This document shows, in pieces, positions 43,905 through 53,165 of a stretch of 64,000 nt of DNA. Source of the stretch: Bradyrhizobium erythrophlei. Lineage in GTDB: Bacteria; Pseudomonadota; Alphaproteobacteria; Rhizobiales; Xanthobacteraceae. The first letter of the stretch is position 1. The number at the start of each line of letters is the position of its first letter. The notes beneath the pieces were generated by a model, which was given only the letters and a program-made list of their open reading frames with translations, was not told where the DNA came from and ran no database searches. The position numbers were made by a program, and so were the translations under genes. The DNA is taken from the NCBI GenBank assembly GCA_900129675.1, contig FSRD01000003.1:1240001-1304000 (forward strand). Reading direction: 5' to 3'.

Positions 43905-44714
43905 CTACAAGTGCATCGAGAGCGCTTGGGCGGTGTTCGCAAGCACGGGACCCCACTTCCCCACCAACGTTTCGCGGTCCATCGCGAAGGTAGGCGTGAC
44001 GCAATTAATCGACATCCGCATCCGACCATCCCTTGAGATGAGAGGAGCTGCGATGCCTCGTATATTCTGGCGCCAGGTCATATCCACGAGACAGAATCCT
44101 CTTCCGGCAACCTCTGACGCCGCGAGCATGATCCCTTCGCGCAACGATTGCCAATCGTTCGGGTAGTGAGACCCGAGTTTCCCGAGGGTGATTTCAAGGA
44201 CGTTCGGATCGAGGGAAGCGAGATATGCGCGGCCGGTCGCGGTTCTGGCCATGTCGATGGCAGATCCGATGCTGAAGAAGTAGGGCAACGCCTCTCCGGT
44301 GCAGCGATCTAGATAGATCATGTGCGGCAAGTCGGGCCAGGCGAGCGAGACCGCGCAACCGCTGGCCGTAGCAAGCCTTTGCAGTTGCTCGTGAGCTATC
44401 GGCAGAACCTTCATGTTGCTGAGCACCGAGAAGCCCAACGTCAGGACTCGCGGACGCAATTGATACTTGCCTCGGACAGGCTCGTATTCGAGATAGCCGG
44501 CCGCAACGAGGGCGCGGGTCAGCCGCGACACCGTGGGTTTCGGAAGACCCGTCGCAGCGGAGATTTCAGCGTTTCCGAGAAAGGCGCGCTCCGGCGAAAA
44601 CGCCTGCAAAACCTCCAATCCGCGCAACAGGGCCCCGCTCGGGTTCGACTCACGGTCTGCCGTCAGATCGATGCGAAGGCCATCATCGTCCGTTCTGGCT
44701 CGTCTTCCCGACAT
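43905..44714 (-). CDS. IclR-family transcriptional regulator
   Basis: From the ATG at 44714 the protein has about 269 residues (MSGRRARTDDDGLRIDL). The winged helix includes GALLRGLEVLQAFSPERAFL and EISAATGLPKPTVSRLTRAL, and the effector domain includes GCAVSLAWPDLPHMIYLDRC and WRQNIRGIAAPLISRDGRMR. An open extension to 44801 would run into the divergent promoter, so I prefer 44714. It is divergent from the CoA-transferase gene and is the likely ligand-responsive regulator of that unit. Confidence 0.88.
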   Translation of the reverse strand: MSGRRARTDDDGLRIDLTADRESNPSGALLRGLEVLQAFSPERAFLGNAEISAATGLPKPTVSRLTRALVAAGYLEYEPVRGKYQLRPRVLTLGFSVLSNMKVLPIAHEQLQRLATASGCAVSLAWPDLPHMIYLDRCTGEALPYFFSIGSAIDMARTATGRAYLASLDPNVLEITLGKLGSHYPNDWQSLREGIMLAASEVAGRGFCLVDMTWRQNIRGIAAPLISRDGRMRMSINCVTPTFAMDRETLVGKWGPVLANTAQALSMHL

Positions 44715-44788
44715 TCCGGTTTCCCACCTTCCGCCTCGGAACGAATCGCCTGGTGTCATCATATAGCCGACCTCGCTCAGATCTCGCC

Positions 44789-44850
44789 TTGACCCGCACA
44801 AAAGTAAACTTTAATTTCGATATATGGAACAGGCGATCCGTATATCGAAA
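44789..44850 (+). promoter_or_regulatory. CoA-transferase promoter and IclR-type operator over the start codon
   Basis: TTGACC (44789-44794) and TAATTT (44812-44817) are 17 bp apart, which would place transcription start at about the A of the ATG at 44824. A perfect 10-bp inverted repeat, TTTCGATATA (44815-44824) and TATATCGAAA (44841-44850), flanks the start codon. There is no ribosome site upstream of 44824, so a leaderless mRNA is suggested, with the operator overlapping the -10 and the first codons. Confidence 0.6.
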
Positions 44851-46071
44851 AATAAGGGGGGCAACGGTGCATTACGGGGCTTCAAGGTAATCGACCTCTC
44901 GCGGGTCCTGGCCGGGCCCGTTTGCACCCAGATTTTGGGCGATCACGGCGCGGACGTGATCAAGATCGAGCCGCCTTCGGGTGACGAGACCCGGTCGTGG
45001 GCACCCTTCGGGCCGGAGGGAAGCAGCGCGTACTACAGCGGCATCAACCGCAACAAGATGCATGCTGCGGCTGACCTATCGAACAGCGAAGGCCGCGATC
45101 TGCTCCTGCGGTTGCTCGAAGGGGCGGACGTCCTGGTCCACAATTTCAAGGCGAGAACGCTCGAGCGCTGGGGTCTTGGCTATGAAGATGTCCTGTCGAA
45201 AAGATTCCCTCGGCTCATCTATTGCCACATCACCGGTTTCGGCGAAGACGGTCCTCTAGGCGGGTTGCCAGGATATGATTCCGTGGTGCAAGCCATCGCC
45301 GGCTGCATGAGCGTCAACGGCCGGGGCGAAGCAGGTCCGACGCGCGTCGGCATGTCGATTGTCGACCTTGGCACGGCCATGAACGCACTCGCGGCCATTC
45401 TACTGGCCGCCTATGAACGGGAACGATCCGGGCTCGGGCAGAAGCTTGATATCTGCCTTTACGACTGTGCACTGTCGTATCTTCACCCTCACGCCGCTGG
45501 TTATCTGCAGGCTGGCGTGGAGCCGGCGCGGACCGGCAACCAACATCCGAGTATTGCGCCCTACGAGGAGTTTCAGACGAAGAGCGGACCGATGTTTCTG
45601 GGCGTTGGCAATGACGGACAGTTCGCCGCCGTATGTAGGGAACTGGGATGTGCAGTCTTCTTGGATGATCCGCGGTTCGCCACTAACGCCTTGCGTGTGA
45701 AGAACCGAGCTGCGCTACATGACCTGCTCCAGGCTCATCTCGCAGACCAGAATGCGGAATCTCTGAGCGCCCGGTTGCTCGGGAAGGGAATCCCGGCGAG
45801 CGCCATCCTTGACGTGCGGGCGGCGCTCGCGGCTCCGCACACAGCGCATCGGTCGATGATCGTCGAGGAGGGCGCTTACAAAGCGCTGGGGATCCCGATC
45901 AAGCTGTCGCGGACACCGGGGACGGTGCGCTCCATGCCGCGCGCTCTCGGTGTCGATACGCGCGAGGTGTGCCGGCAAGCGGGCTTCGATCAGTCGCAGA
46001 TAGACGAAATGATCGCACGCGGGATCGTGTTCGAGCCGCGGAAATCTGGTTCGACGCCTTCGAGGGGGTGA
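44824..46071 (+). CDS. CaiB/BaiF family CoA-transferase
   Basis: The 415-residue protein has the family III pattern: LRGFKVIDLSRVLAGPVCTQ, ILGDHGADVIKIEPPSGDET, LVHNFKARTLERWGLGYEDV, and the catalytic Asp in LGGLPGYDSVVQAIAG. It moves CoA from a donor such as succinyl-CoA to a carboxylic acid. No alternative ATG, GTG or TTG lies between 44824 and the domain, so the start overlaps the operator described above. A periplasmic binding protein and an enoyl-CoA hydratase follow, giving uptake, activation and hydration steps. Confidence 0.9.
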   Translation: MEQAIRISKNKGGNGALRGFKVIDLSRVLAGPVCTQILGDHGADVIKIEPPSGDETRSWAPFGPEGSSAYYSGINRNKMHAAADLSNSEGRDLLLRLLEGADVLVHNFKARTLERWGLGYEDVLSKRFPRLIYCHITGFGEDGPLGGLPGYDSVVQAIAGCMSVNGRGEAGPTRVGMSIVDLGTAMNALAAILLAAYERERSGLGQKLDICLYDCALSYLHPHAAGYLQAGVEPARTGNQHPSIAPYEEFQTKSGPMFLGVGNDGQFAAVCRELGCAVFLDDPRFATNALRVKNRAALHDLLQAHLADQNAESLSARLLGKGIPASAILDVRAALAAPHTAHRSMIVEEGAYKALGIPIKLSRTPGTVRSMPRALGVDTREVCRQAGFDQSQIDEMIARGIVFEPRKSGSTPSRG

Positions 46072-46167
46072 CGTTACGCAATCGGGTGGGCGAAGCCTCG
46101 ACGCTGAACCAGTACCGCTGAAGGCAAAGCAGCGGAAGCTATGATACAACCAATATGGGAGTGCTTG

Positions 46168-47379
46168 ATGAGGAAGATCATATCAATTGCGGCGCTGGCT
46201 CTCGCTGCAGTCAATCCCGGCGCCTACGCCGCAGACAATGATCCCATCCGGATCGGCGTGCTCAATGATTCGTCGGGCCTCTACGCCGACTTGAGCGGGG
46301 AGGGATCGGCGGTTGCCGCTAAAATGGCAGTCGAGGAATTCGGCGGAGAACTGCTGGGCCGCAAGGTCGAAGTTCTTCACGCCGACCATCAGAACAAGCC
46401 CGATATCGCGTCGTCGATTGTCCGCAAATGGGTCGATGTGGACCACGTCGCTCTTATCGCCGACGGAGGCCCGAGTTCGGTTGCAACCGCCGTGCAGGAA
46501 CTGGCACGCGAAAAGAAATTCGTCTTTACCATCGCGGGCGGTTTTGCATCGACGCTGACCGGACCTTCGTGTGCTGCCACTTCCTTTCAGTTCATTCCAG
46601 ATACCTATGCCCTCTCCATAGCGCCCACGCGGGCGGCTGTCGCAAAGGGACTGGATAGTTGGTATTTCTTGGCGGCCGACTACACCTTCGGCCAATCGCT
46701 CTACCGGGATGCGGCCGCGGCGGTGCAGGCCGCCGGCGGAAGGGTGCTGGGCCACGTGATGCATCCCTTGAACACATCTGATTTCTCCTCCTTCTTGATG
46801 CAGGCGCAGGCCTCCAAGGCCAAGGTAATCGGATTGGCCAACGGCGGCGGTGATTTCAGCAACGCGTTGAAGCAAGCTCAGGAATTCGGCATTACGCAAG
46901 GCGGCCAGCATGTCGTCGGGTTTGTCGTTTTTACCAGCGACATCCAGGCGATTGGACTGCAGGCCGCCCAGGGACTGCAGTTCGCCACTGCCACCCACTG
47001 GGATATCGACGACAAGACACGAGCATGGTCGCGTGAGTTCATGAAGCGTTACCGCGGCAATCCGCCCACGACGGTGCAGTCTCTGACCTATTCGGGCGTC
47101 CTGCACTGGCTGAAAGCGGCCAAGGAAGTCGGGACACTGGACGGTGAGAAGGTTGCGGCGAAGATGCGCGAAATGACAGTCAACGACGTCTTCGTCCATG
47201 GCGCATCGATCCGGGATGATGGTCGCGTGATGGAAGATCTCATGATGGTCGAAGTGAAGTCGCCGGCGGAGTCGAAGTATAAATTCGACGATTTGAAGGT
47301 CATCGGCAAGATCGACGCGGCGACCGCCTATCGTCCGCTTCCGGAAGGAAAGTGTCCGCTGGTGAAGGTCGCGAACTGA
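46168..47379 (+). CDS. Periplasmic ligand-binding protein, HAAT type
   Basis: The protein has a signal peptide (MRKIISIAALALAAVNPGAY then AADN) and a Peripla_BP_6 fold: DPIRIGVLNDSSGLYADLSG, MAVEEFGGELLGRKVEVLHA, VIGLANGGGDFSNALKQAQ. The start at 46168 is chosen for the signal peptide; 46141 would add nine residues. No permease or ATPase genes are near, so it must use a transporter encoded elsewhere or act as an orphan receptor. It is in line with the CoA-transferase. Confidence 0.88.
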   Translation: MRKIISIAALALAAVNPGAYAADNDPIRIGVLNDSSGLYADLSGEGSAVAAKMAVEEFGGELLGRKVEVLHADHQNKPDIASSIVRKWVDVDHVALIADGGPSSVATAVQELAREKKFVFTIAGGFASTLTGPSCAATSFQFIPDTYALSIAPTRAAVAKGLDSWYFLAADYTFGQSLYRDAAAAVQAAGGRVLGHVMHPLNTSDFSSFLMQAQASKAKVIGLANGGGDFSNALKQAQEFGITQGGQHVVGFVVFTSDIQAIGLQAAQGLQFATATHWDIDDKTRAWSREFMKRYRGNPPTTVQSLTYSGVLHWLKAAKEVGTLDGEKVAAKMREMTVNDVFVHGASIRDDGRVMEDLMMVEVKSPAESKYKFDDLKVIGKIDAATAYRPLPEGKCPLVKVAN

Positions 47380-47409
47380 AGCCCGGTCGACGCATTTCGA
47401 GGTGGACTA

Positions 47410-48198
47410 ATGACACAAGAACCGAAGAGCGCGGCGGAAATCGTCCGGTACGAACTTTCCGGAAATGTCGCCAGGATCACGCTGCAGCGGCCGCCAGTGA
47501 ACGCGTTGAGCCTTGAGATGATACGCGCGGTGGTGGCGGCTTTCCGGCGCGCCGCCGACGATCGGATGGCACGCGTCGTGGTTCTGTCCAGCGCTGTCGC
47601 GAGGAGATTTTCGGCCGGACTCGATCTCGACATCCTGCTTGGCAAATCCGGCGAGCAGATCCGCGAATTCCTGCAAGAGCTCTACATCGGGCTGTACGAT
47701 GCGCAGTACAATCTCGGCAAGCCATCGATCTCTGCCGTTGGAGGAGCCGCGCGTGGTGGCGGCATGACGATGGCGGTATCTTGTGACGTGGTGTTGGCCG
47801 GCGAAAGCGCCACCTTCGGCTATCCGGAGATCGACGTCGGGATCATCCCAGGCATTCACTATGTGCATCTGCCGCGGCTAATCGGTCGCCACAGAGCGTT
47901 CGAACTGCTTTTCAGCGGTCGCGCGTTCGACGCCAGGGAGGCGTTCGAATTGGGGATACTCAACAAGGTTGTTCCCGATAACGAACTCGATTCGGCGGCG
48001 ATGAATCTCGCGGCGCAGTTCGCGTCCAAATCGGAGCCCGTCGTTCGATTGGGCCGGGCTGCCTTCATACGCCAGATCGATCTGGACTACCGTCGTAGCA
48101 TCGCGAGCGCGGTCGAGGATGTCTGCAACGTGGCGGCTACCGACGCCGCCCAGGAAGGTCTGCGCGCTTTCGTAGAGAAGCGTCCTCCGAATTGGTGA
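47410..48198 (+). CDS. Enoyl-CoA hydratase/isomerase
   Basis: The 262-residue crotonase has VARRFSAGLDLDILLG and VGGAARGGGMTMAVSCDVVL for the oxyanion hole, then FGYPEIDVGIIPGIHYVHLP with an acidic catalytic candidate, and it ends FVEKRPPNW. It is 30 bp after the binding-protein gene. It completes an IclR-controlled unit that would activate a carboxylic acid and hydrate its unsaturated CoA ester. Confidence 0.9.
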   Translation: MTQEPKSAAEIVRYELSGNVARITLQRPPVNALSLEMIRAVVAAFRRAADDRMARVVVLSSAVARRFSAGLDLDILLGKSGEQIREFLQELYIGLYDAQYNLGKPSISAVGGAARGGGMTMAVSCDVVLAGESATFGYPEIDVGIIPGIHYVHLPRLIGRHRAFELLFSGRAFDAREAFELGILNKVVPDNELDSAAMNLAAQFASKSEPVVRLGRAAFIRQIDLDYRRSIASAVEDVCNVAATDAAQEGLRAFVEKRPPNW

Positions 48199-48321
48199 GG
48201 TGGACGGTTGGACTTGGTGAAGCAGACTGATCAACAACTTTGCGCATGGCCGCAGCGTCAATCGGCGCGGGGTCCGGACGCCGGTCAGCACCGCAAGTTC
48301 TTGATCGGCTTCGCATGTGTG

Positions 48322-48925
48322 CGGTGAATAAAGGCTCTCCACCCGTAAACGTCAGCGTGCGCGTATCTTTGTCGAGGAGAGGCAGGCTCCTTCGGATCTC
48401 ATTCAAAATCCACCGATCATCAATGTTCTTCGGCGGCTGCGAACACATCAGGCAGTAGTTGTTGCACCGCTCCGTCATTAGGAATGAGTTGTGGCGGGAG
48501 TTATGTCTGTAAAGAGTTCGGAATTTTCCTGATTGATTGTGAATGCCGATAACGTCTCCCGCATCAAAATAGGAGAATTGCGCTGAGACTGCGATCGTGC
48601 GGAGCGGCAGGCCATTAACTGGCAGCAGACATCCCGTACCATCGTCGATTGCGAAGATCGACTCGTGCTTGTTCTGAATTGCGCGCTTCAAGTTATCGCT
48701 TGTCCGCACTATAATAAAGTCAGCCTCCGCGTTGGGAGTCTCAGTACCGAGTGCCTTCAGGCGAACAACCGATCTCGTCTGTTCTTCCAACCCCCGACAA
48801 AGAGCGGCGGTACCAAATAAAGGAAGGGTCATGCGCCAGCCCAGCGGCGCAATATCGCCGCATCTCGGGGTGACTCGTCCGGTAGCTGCAGCAGATGATG
48901 CATTATTCCCTTCTGCCTCGCACAA
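48322..48925 (-). pseudogene. hxsC: HxsC-like radical SAM maturase, 3' truncated
   Basis: The reverse frame shows the HXS-system maturase HxsC: FSYFDAGDVIGIHNQSGKFR, LYRHNSRHNSFLMTERC, with the radical SAM cysteines in ERCNNYCLMCSQPPKNIDD (C-x3-C-x2-C), WILNEIRRSLPLLD and LTFTGGEPLF. After about 48325 the frame runs antisense to the end of the enoyl-CoA hydratase gene, so roughly half of the enzyme is missing. It overlaps the end of hxsB by about 22 bp, the normal tight order. HxsB and HxsC modify HxsA peptides with His-Xaa-Ser repeats; no such peptide gene is visible here. Confidence 0.75.
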
Positions 48926-49817
48926 AAATCAGAGAGTGCTTGATGCCGAGCGCATCGCCTTGCGTGGCGTGGTGGTGCACGGGATTTGCGCCGCAATGAC
49001 TTTCGAATACGCAAGTGGACCACTCAGGCGCACACTGCGTCAACGATGTAGAAATCGCATCGACCAGCCTGTCCGAAAGAACAAGCGAGCGATAATTATC
49101 TTCATCCACGTGCCCCAGTCGAAACGCGTTATCGCCTGTCTCGGCGAGCATCCGCCCTTCATCAGAAGCAAAAACGCTACCATCGTAATTGTAGAGGAGT
49201 GCTCCTATCCCAACCCCGGCTGGACTTCGTAGGTCCACATACCCAATCGGTTTGTCGGTCAACATGCGGGTCAGAATCAAAGAGGAGTAAAATTCCCTGA
49301 ATGGAGTCCCTTGATGATTGATGTCCAGAATTCGCCGGAGCCCGCGCTTGTAAAATTCCAACCAGCTCCTGGCGTCATAGCGCTGATATTGTTTTGTTTT
49401 GATCGCGAAGCCGAACGGAGATAGCGGACGAAGAAAGATGCCGTCCAAGCCGAGTTTCAGATATTCTTCGATTATCTCATCAACTCGATCTAAGCTGGCT
49501 TCAGTCGTGGTCATAAGCGCGCCAACCCGATCCGGTCCAAGCGCCTCTTGCGCCCGGCGGATGCCACTAACGGCTAGCTCATAGCTGTTGCCGCCCGGCC
49601 TTGGCCTATTCTTATTGTGCAGGTCCGCGGGGCCATCCAGTGAGGTCGATAGAAGAATTTCATTGGCCTTGCAGAAACCCAAAGCAGTGTCGTCTAACAG
49701 GGCAAGATTCGTCGCAATTACAAAATCTACCTTCTTGCCTAAGACTGCGGATTTTGATTTCGCAGCAGAGACAATCGTTTTGATAAGGCTAGCCAAAAAT
49801 ATTTGAAATTTTAGCAT
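48903..49817 (-). pseudogene. hxsB: HxsB-like radical SAM maturase, 5' truncated
   Basis: From an ATG at 49817 the protein reads KVDFVIATNLALLDD, STSLDGPADLHNKNRPRP, GALMTTTEASLDRVDEIIEE, IFLRPLSPFGFAIKTKQYQR, and the C-terminal VGIGALLYNYDGSVFASDEG with SPASM-like cysteines in CAPEWSTCVFESHCGANP. This is the distal two thirds of HxsB. The N-terminal region with the radical SAM CxxxCxxC is absent, and LKFQ is followed directly by IFLASLIKTIV, where F-Q-G-G-E-P is expected, so a small deletion is present too. The break coincides with the end of the 49817-50200 gene. Confidence 0.75.
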
Positions 49818-50200
49818 CAACCGATGTGCGTCAATTGATGCGTCGGATATCCGAGGATGGTGCTTGTTCGGCCTGTGTCGCGATCAACGTAGATGAATGC
49901 CGGTCCGTCGATGCGATAGTGGCCATTCCAACCGATCGCGAAGGTGGTATCAGTCTCGTCGATGTGGATCGGCTCGGCGTCTCCATCCCGGGCCAGTCGT
50001 GCAGCGAGTTGGTCGGAAGGGTCAAGCAGCCACGCATCGCCAGATTTGCTCGAGAACAGGATGAGCTGACCGATGCTGATCACGCGTCCGGTGTGGTCGG
50101 CTGCCCGACGCTGAATGTAGCGGACCTCATCGGCGAGACGGAAGCTCTTGCCGTCCACCATGCGCTTGCCCGGTCCACGCTTGATGCGGGTGTTTGCCAT
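49817..50200 (-). CDS. Unknown small protein, divergent partner of the 539-residue gene
   Basis: About 127 residues from ATG 50200 (MANTRIKRGPGKRMVDGKSF, then AWLLDPSDQLAARLARDGDA, DTTFAIGWNGHYRIDGPAFI). I do not recognise a named family, though composition and ordering look real. Its start codon shares the bases of CATG with the start of the divergent gene at 50199, and its stop overlaps the ATG of the hxsB remnant (TGATG). A later in-frame ATG at 50161 would separate the two starts by 38 bp. It may be an accessory gene of an element carrying the large neighbour. Confidence 0.55.
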   Translation of the reverse strand: MANTRIKRGPGKRMVDGKSFRLADEVRYIQRRAADHTGRVISIGQLILFSSKSGDAWLLDPSDQLAARLARDGDAEPIHIDETDTTFAIGWNGHYRIDGPAFIYVDRDTGRTSTILGYPTHQLTHIG

Positions 50201-51818
50201 GGAACTTTTCACCAAGTTGTTCGGCGACTTGCTGCTATTCGTTTACCATTGCTTCGACCGCGTTGTCATTCACGGCTACCTCAGCGGGCTGTCACGGCCC
50301 GAACAGGTGGTGCACTTTTTCCGAAAGGTCGTTGGCATTCCTGTACTCAGCAAAGAGATCTTGAGCCAGCGAACGGCCGACTACCAGAACTGGGTCGAGG
50401 CCTTCGCCCGCAATCATAATATCCCGATCGAGTGGGCCGAAAAGGGGGTGCGCAAGGAAGACTATGTGCTCCCCTGGCTACGCCGAATGACAAAGAGGAA
50501 CGCCTATGGCGTCTATTTCATCTTCAAGAGTATGGAACAGGGGCCGAGCTTCCGGGTCAGCGTGCCGAAGTATCCCACCAAGGATCCAAACCACCGCATC
50601 CTCGCCCGCCAGCGCAGCCGCTTCACACACGACTACTTCTATATCCGCGATGAAGTTCTCGGCCCCATGGTGATGCGTGTCGCAACCTTCTTCCCCTTCC
50701 AAACGACATATTACCTCAACGGCCACAACTTCATCGAGCGGGAGCTCAATCGTGAGCAGGTCGGCTTCCGCAAGAATGACAATGCCTTCCTGGCGATTGA
50801 CGACGTCGCTGCACTCCAGGCCGCTGCCGACAGACTGAGCCCCGACATCATTCGCGAACGGCTCGACTATTGGACCCTGATCCTCGGGCCCAAGTTCTCC
50901 GTCAAGGAGCGCAAGCTGGTAAAGCTGTCGCGCTTCTACGCCATCTCGCAAATCGAATATTGCCGCAACTTCATCTTCAAACGGAACTTTCCCATCCACA
51001 AACTGTTCGAGCGCGGCTGCGAGCTCGGACTGTGGCGGCTGACAGCCCACAAGATTACCGAGATCTTCGGCGCCCGCCTACACCGCAGGCTGCCCGGCAA
51101 GCTCGCCACCGTCATCGATCAGATCGAGCATGGCCATCACGTCTTCCGCGCCTACTTCAAGCATGCCTTCCTGAAGCAGTACGAAAAGTTCGCAACGTTC
51201 TTGCGCAATGAGCTCTGCTCCAACAACCTCAACGACTTCGGCCTCAAAAAGGGATTGGACAATCTCGACGCCGTCCGCCAGACCTTCAAAGTCATCACCA
51301 GCCGCTTCGCTGGCTTCCAGGCCCAGTGGCTCAACGTTCACGTCGACTTCCCGCTTTTGCAGCGGATTGCGCTGCCGATCACCATCGGTTCGGTCCGCTA
51401 TCCCGGCATCAAAATCCACGACAGACGAGTCATTCGGCTCCTCGAGGTTCTGTTGCATGGCGGCACTCACGTCGGCGGCTGGACCGCGAAGGAAATCCAC
51501 CAGTCCGTCCGCACCACCTTCGGTCTCTCCGAACGATCTTATGGTCTGAACCAACTGCGCTACGATCTGCGCAAGCTCAAAGGTCACGGACTGCTTGAAC
51601 GCGACGGATCCCGCTACGCTTACCGCCTCACCCCAAAGGGTGTTCAAGTCGGGTTGCTATTTCTGTTCTTCCACAAACGGCTGTGCGGACCACTTGCCAA
51701 CAGCCGCTTCCACCACCGTCCGGACCCTCAACATCGCCCAGACAGCCGACTCGAAGCCGCCTACCACCGCGCCGACAAGGCCATCCAGAACATCGTCGAT
51801 TTGCTCGCCGCCGCGTGA
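50199..51818 (+). CDS. Unknown 539-residue protein, possibly of a mobile element
   Basis: The protein begins MELFTKLFGDLLLFVYHCFD and has basic and aromatic-rich blocks: FDRVVIHGYLSGLSRPEQVV, NRHNIPIEWAEKG-like helix near residue 80, RSRFTHDYFYIRDEVLGPM, HNFIERELNREQVGF, and a C-terminal winged-helix-like part (TAKEIHQSVRTTFGLSERSY, GHGLLERDGSRYAYRLTPKG). I cannot place it in a transposase family, although I believe similar proteins occur in several copies in related genomes. It interrupts the hxs genes on one side, which suggests it moved as a unit. No terminal repeats were found. Confidence 0.55.
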   Translation: MELFTKLFGDLLLFVYHCFDRVVIHGYLSGLSRPEQVVHFFRKVVGIPVLSKEILSQRTADYQNWVEAFARNHNIPIEWAEKGVRKEDYVLPWLRRMTKRNAYGVYFIFKSMEQGPSFRVSVPKYPTKDPNHRILARQRSRFTHDYFYIRDEVLGPMVMRVATFFPFQTTYYLNGHNFIERELNREQVGFRKNDNAFLAIDDVAALQAAADRLSPDIIRERLDYWTLILGPKFSVKERKLVKLSRFYAISQIEYCRNFIFKRNFPIHKLFERGCELGLWRLTAHKITEIFGARLHRRLPGKLATVIDQIEHGHHVFRAYFKHAFLKQYEKFATFLRNELCSNNLNDFGLKKGLDNLDAVRQTFKVITSRFAGFQAQWLNVHVDFPLLQRIALPITIGSVRYPGIKIHDRRVIRLLEVLLHGGTHVGGWTAKEIHQSVRTTFGLSERSYGLNQLRYDLRKLKGHGLLERDGSRYAYRLTPKGVQVGLLFLFFHKRLCGPLANSRFHHRPDPQHRPDSRLEAAYHRADKAIQNIVDLLAAA

Positions 51819-51836
51819 TGGAGCCACTTCATTGTT

Positions 51837-52131
51837 GGAGTCGTCTTGTTTAACATCCCTCAGGCTAGAATCTAGCCACCACGTGACGTGCCGCGGCTCA
51901 GCACGGCGCTCTTGTTTTCTCTGTAGCGGCAACCACGATGTCCGGATTGTTGAAACGGAGGCATTGACTTATTAGCTTTGGTCGCAAATGGAGTCAGTTG
52001 GCCAACGGATAAAGTTTTTGCCGAATCCACGCCTTATCAGTTGCTCTGCTCGAGAGAATCACGACCGCGGCCGTAAGTGCCCGAAGAGTTAGTTGGCAAT
52101 AGAGAGGTAAAAAGCATATCGCGTCCCGGCC
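51837..52131. other. Intergenic region with a short perfect dyad
   Basis: No gene is visible. GGCTAGAATCTAGCC (51863-51877) is a perfect 7-1-7 dyad just after the unknown gene, too tight to form a normal hairpin but suitable for protein binding. The rest is unremarkable. Confidence 0.45.
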
Positions 52132-52866
52132 TCATCCAGCGAGAAAACCGCCATCGATAGCAACGACGGTGCCTGTCGCATATCGCGAAGCTGGCATGCA
52201 GAGGAACGCAACGGCGCCGGCAATGTCCACCGGCTGCCCCCACCGCTTGAACGCAGTGCGGTCGGCAATGCGCTGGTAATGCGCAAAGTCGGTACGACCC
52301 GCGGCGTTGATCGCGGTTTCGATATAGCCGGGCGCAACCGCATTGACGCGGATCCCTTCGTCGGCCCACTTCAAGGCTAGCGCTTTGGTCAGCATCACGA
52401 CGCCGCCCTTGCTGGCGCAATAGGCGGGAATTCGCGGCAGCGCCAATGTCGCGTTCATCGAGGCGATGTTGACGATCGACCCTTTCGTCTCCACCAGCAG
52501 CGGGTAGAACGCCATGCAGGTTCGGAAGGTGCCGGTGAGGTTGACGTCCAGCACCTTCATGAAGGTCTCGATCTCGAATTCCTTGTCGCGCGCGAGAATG
52601 CCGGCGCAATTGACCAGCGCGTCGACGCGCTGGTGTTGCCGGGCGAACGACGTGACAGCCGCGTCATCGGTGACGTCGAGCGTCGCGAGCGCCAGGCCCT
52701 CGCGCGGCTTGAGCAGCGTGCGCGCAAGAACAGCGTCGTTCGCGCCGGTTGCAGTCACCGTCGCGCCGAGATCACAAAACTGGTTGCTGATTGCCGCGCC
52801 AATATCGCCGGCGCCGCCGATCACGACGGTATGAAAGCCGGGCACAAGAGAAAAATTCGAACTCAT
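52132..52866 (-). CDS. Short-chain dehydrogenase/reductase
   Basis: The 244-residue SDR is complete: cofactor loop VVIGGAGDIGAAISNQF, LDVTDDAAV, VNCAGILARD, active-site Ser in SIVNIASMNATLALPRIP and Y-x-x-x-K in YCASKGG, with GTVVAIDGGFLAG at the end. The acidic end of strand 2 is replaced by TGAND, so cofactor choice is unclear. It lies 9 bp downstream of a LacI-type fragment, so it was probably a regulated sugar or polyol dehydrogenase. Confidence 0.9.
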   Translation of the reverse strand: MSSNFSLVPGFHTVVIGGAGDIGAAISNQFCDLGATVTATGANDAVLARTLLKPREGLALATLDVTDDAAVTSFARQHQRVDALVNCAGILARDKEFEIETFMKVLDVNLTGTFRTCMAFYPLLVETKGSIVNIASMNATLALPRIPAYCASKGGVVMLTKALALKWADEGIRVNAVAPGYIETAINAAGRTDFAHYQRIADRTAFKRWGQPVDIAGAVAFLCMPASRYATGTVVAIDGGFLAG

Positions 52867-52875
52867 CGGAAGGTC

Positions 52876-53164
52876 TCACTTTAGGGATTTCGGAGGCGGG
52901 GCGGTCGATTCACGCACCACCAGCGAGAAGTCGATCTCGCGATGCATGATGGTCTGCTCGCCGGCGAGGCTGCGTACGAGATACTCGCCAGCGCGCTGCC
53001 AGGTTTCTCCGGTCGGCACGTGGATCGTGGTCAGGCTCGGCCGCAAATGGCGGCTCCAGTCGAGGTCGTCGAAGCCAACGACCGACAGGTCGCGTGGCAC
53101 GGAAAACCCGTCACGCTCGGCCTCGAGCAGTACGCCATAAGCGATGACGTCAGCACGCCGGAAG
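52876..53164 (-). pseudogene. LacI-family regulator, C-terminal fragment
   Basis: About 96 residues read as the end of a LacI effector domain: RRADVIAYGVLLEAERDGFS, VPRDLSVVGFDDLDWSRHLR and PSLTTIHVPTGETWQRAGEY. The DNA-binding headpiece and the first 240 or so residues are missing. The break near 53165 meets the broken start of an epimerase on the other strand, so one deletion removed the 5' ends of both genes. Confidence 0.8.
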
Positions 53165-53165
53165 C

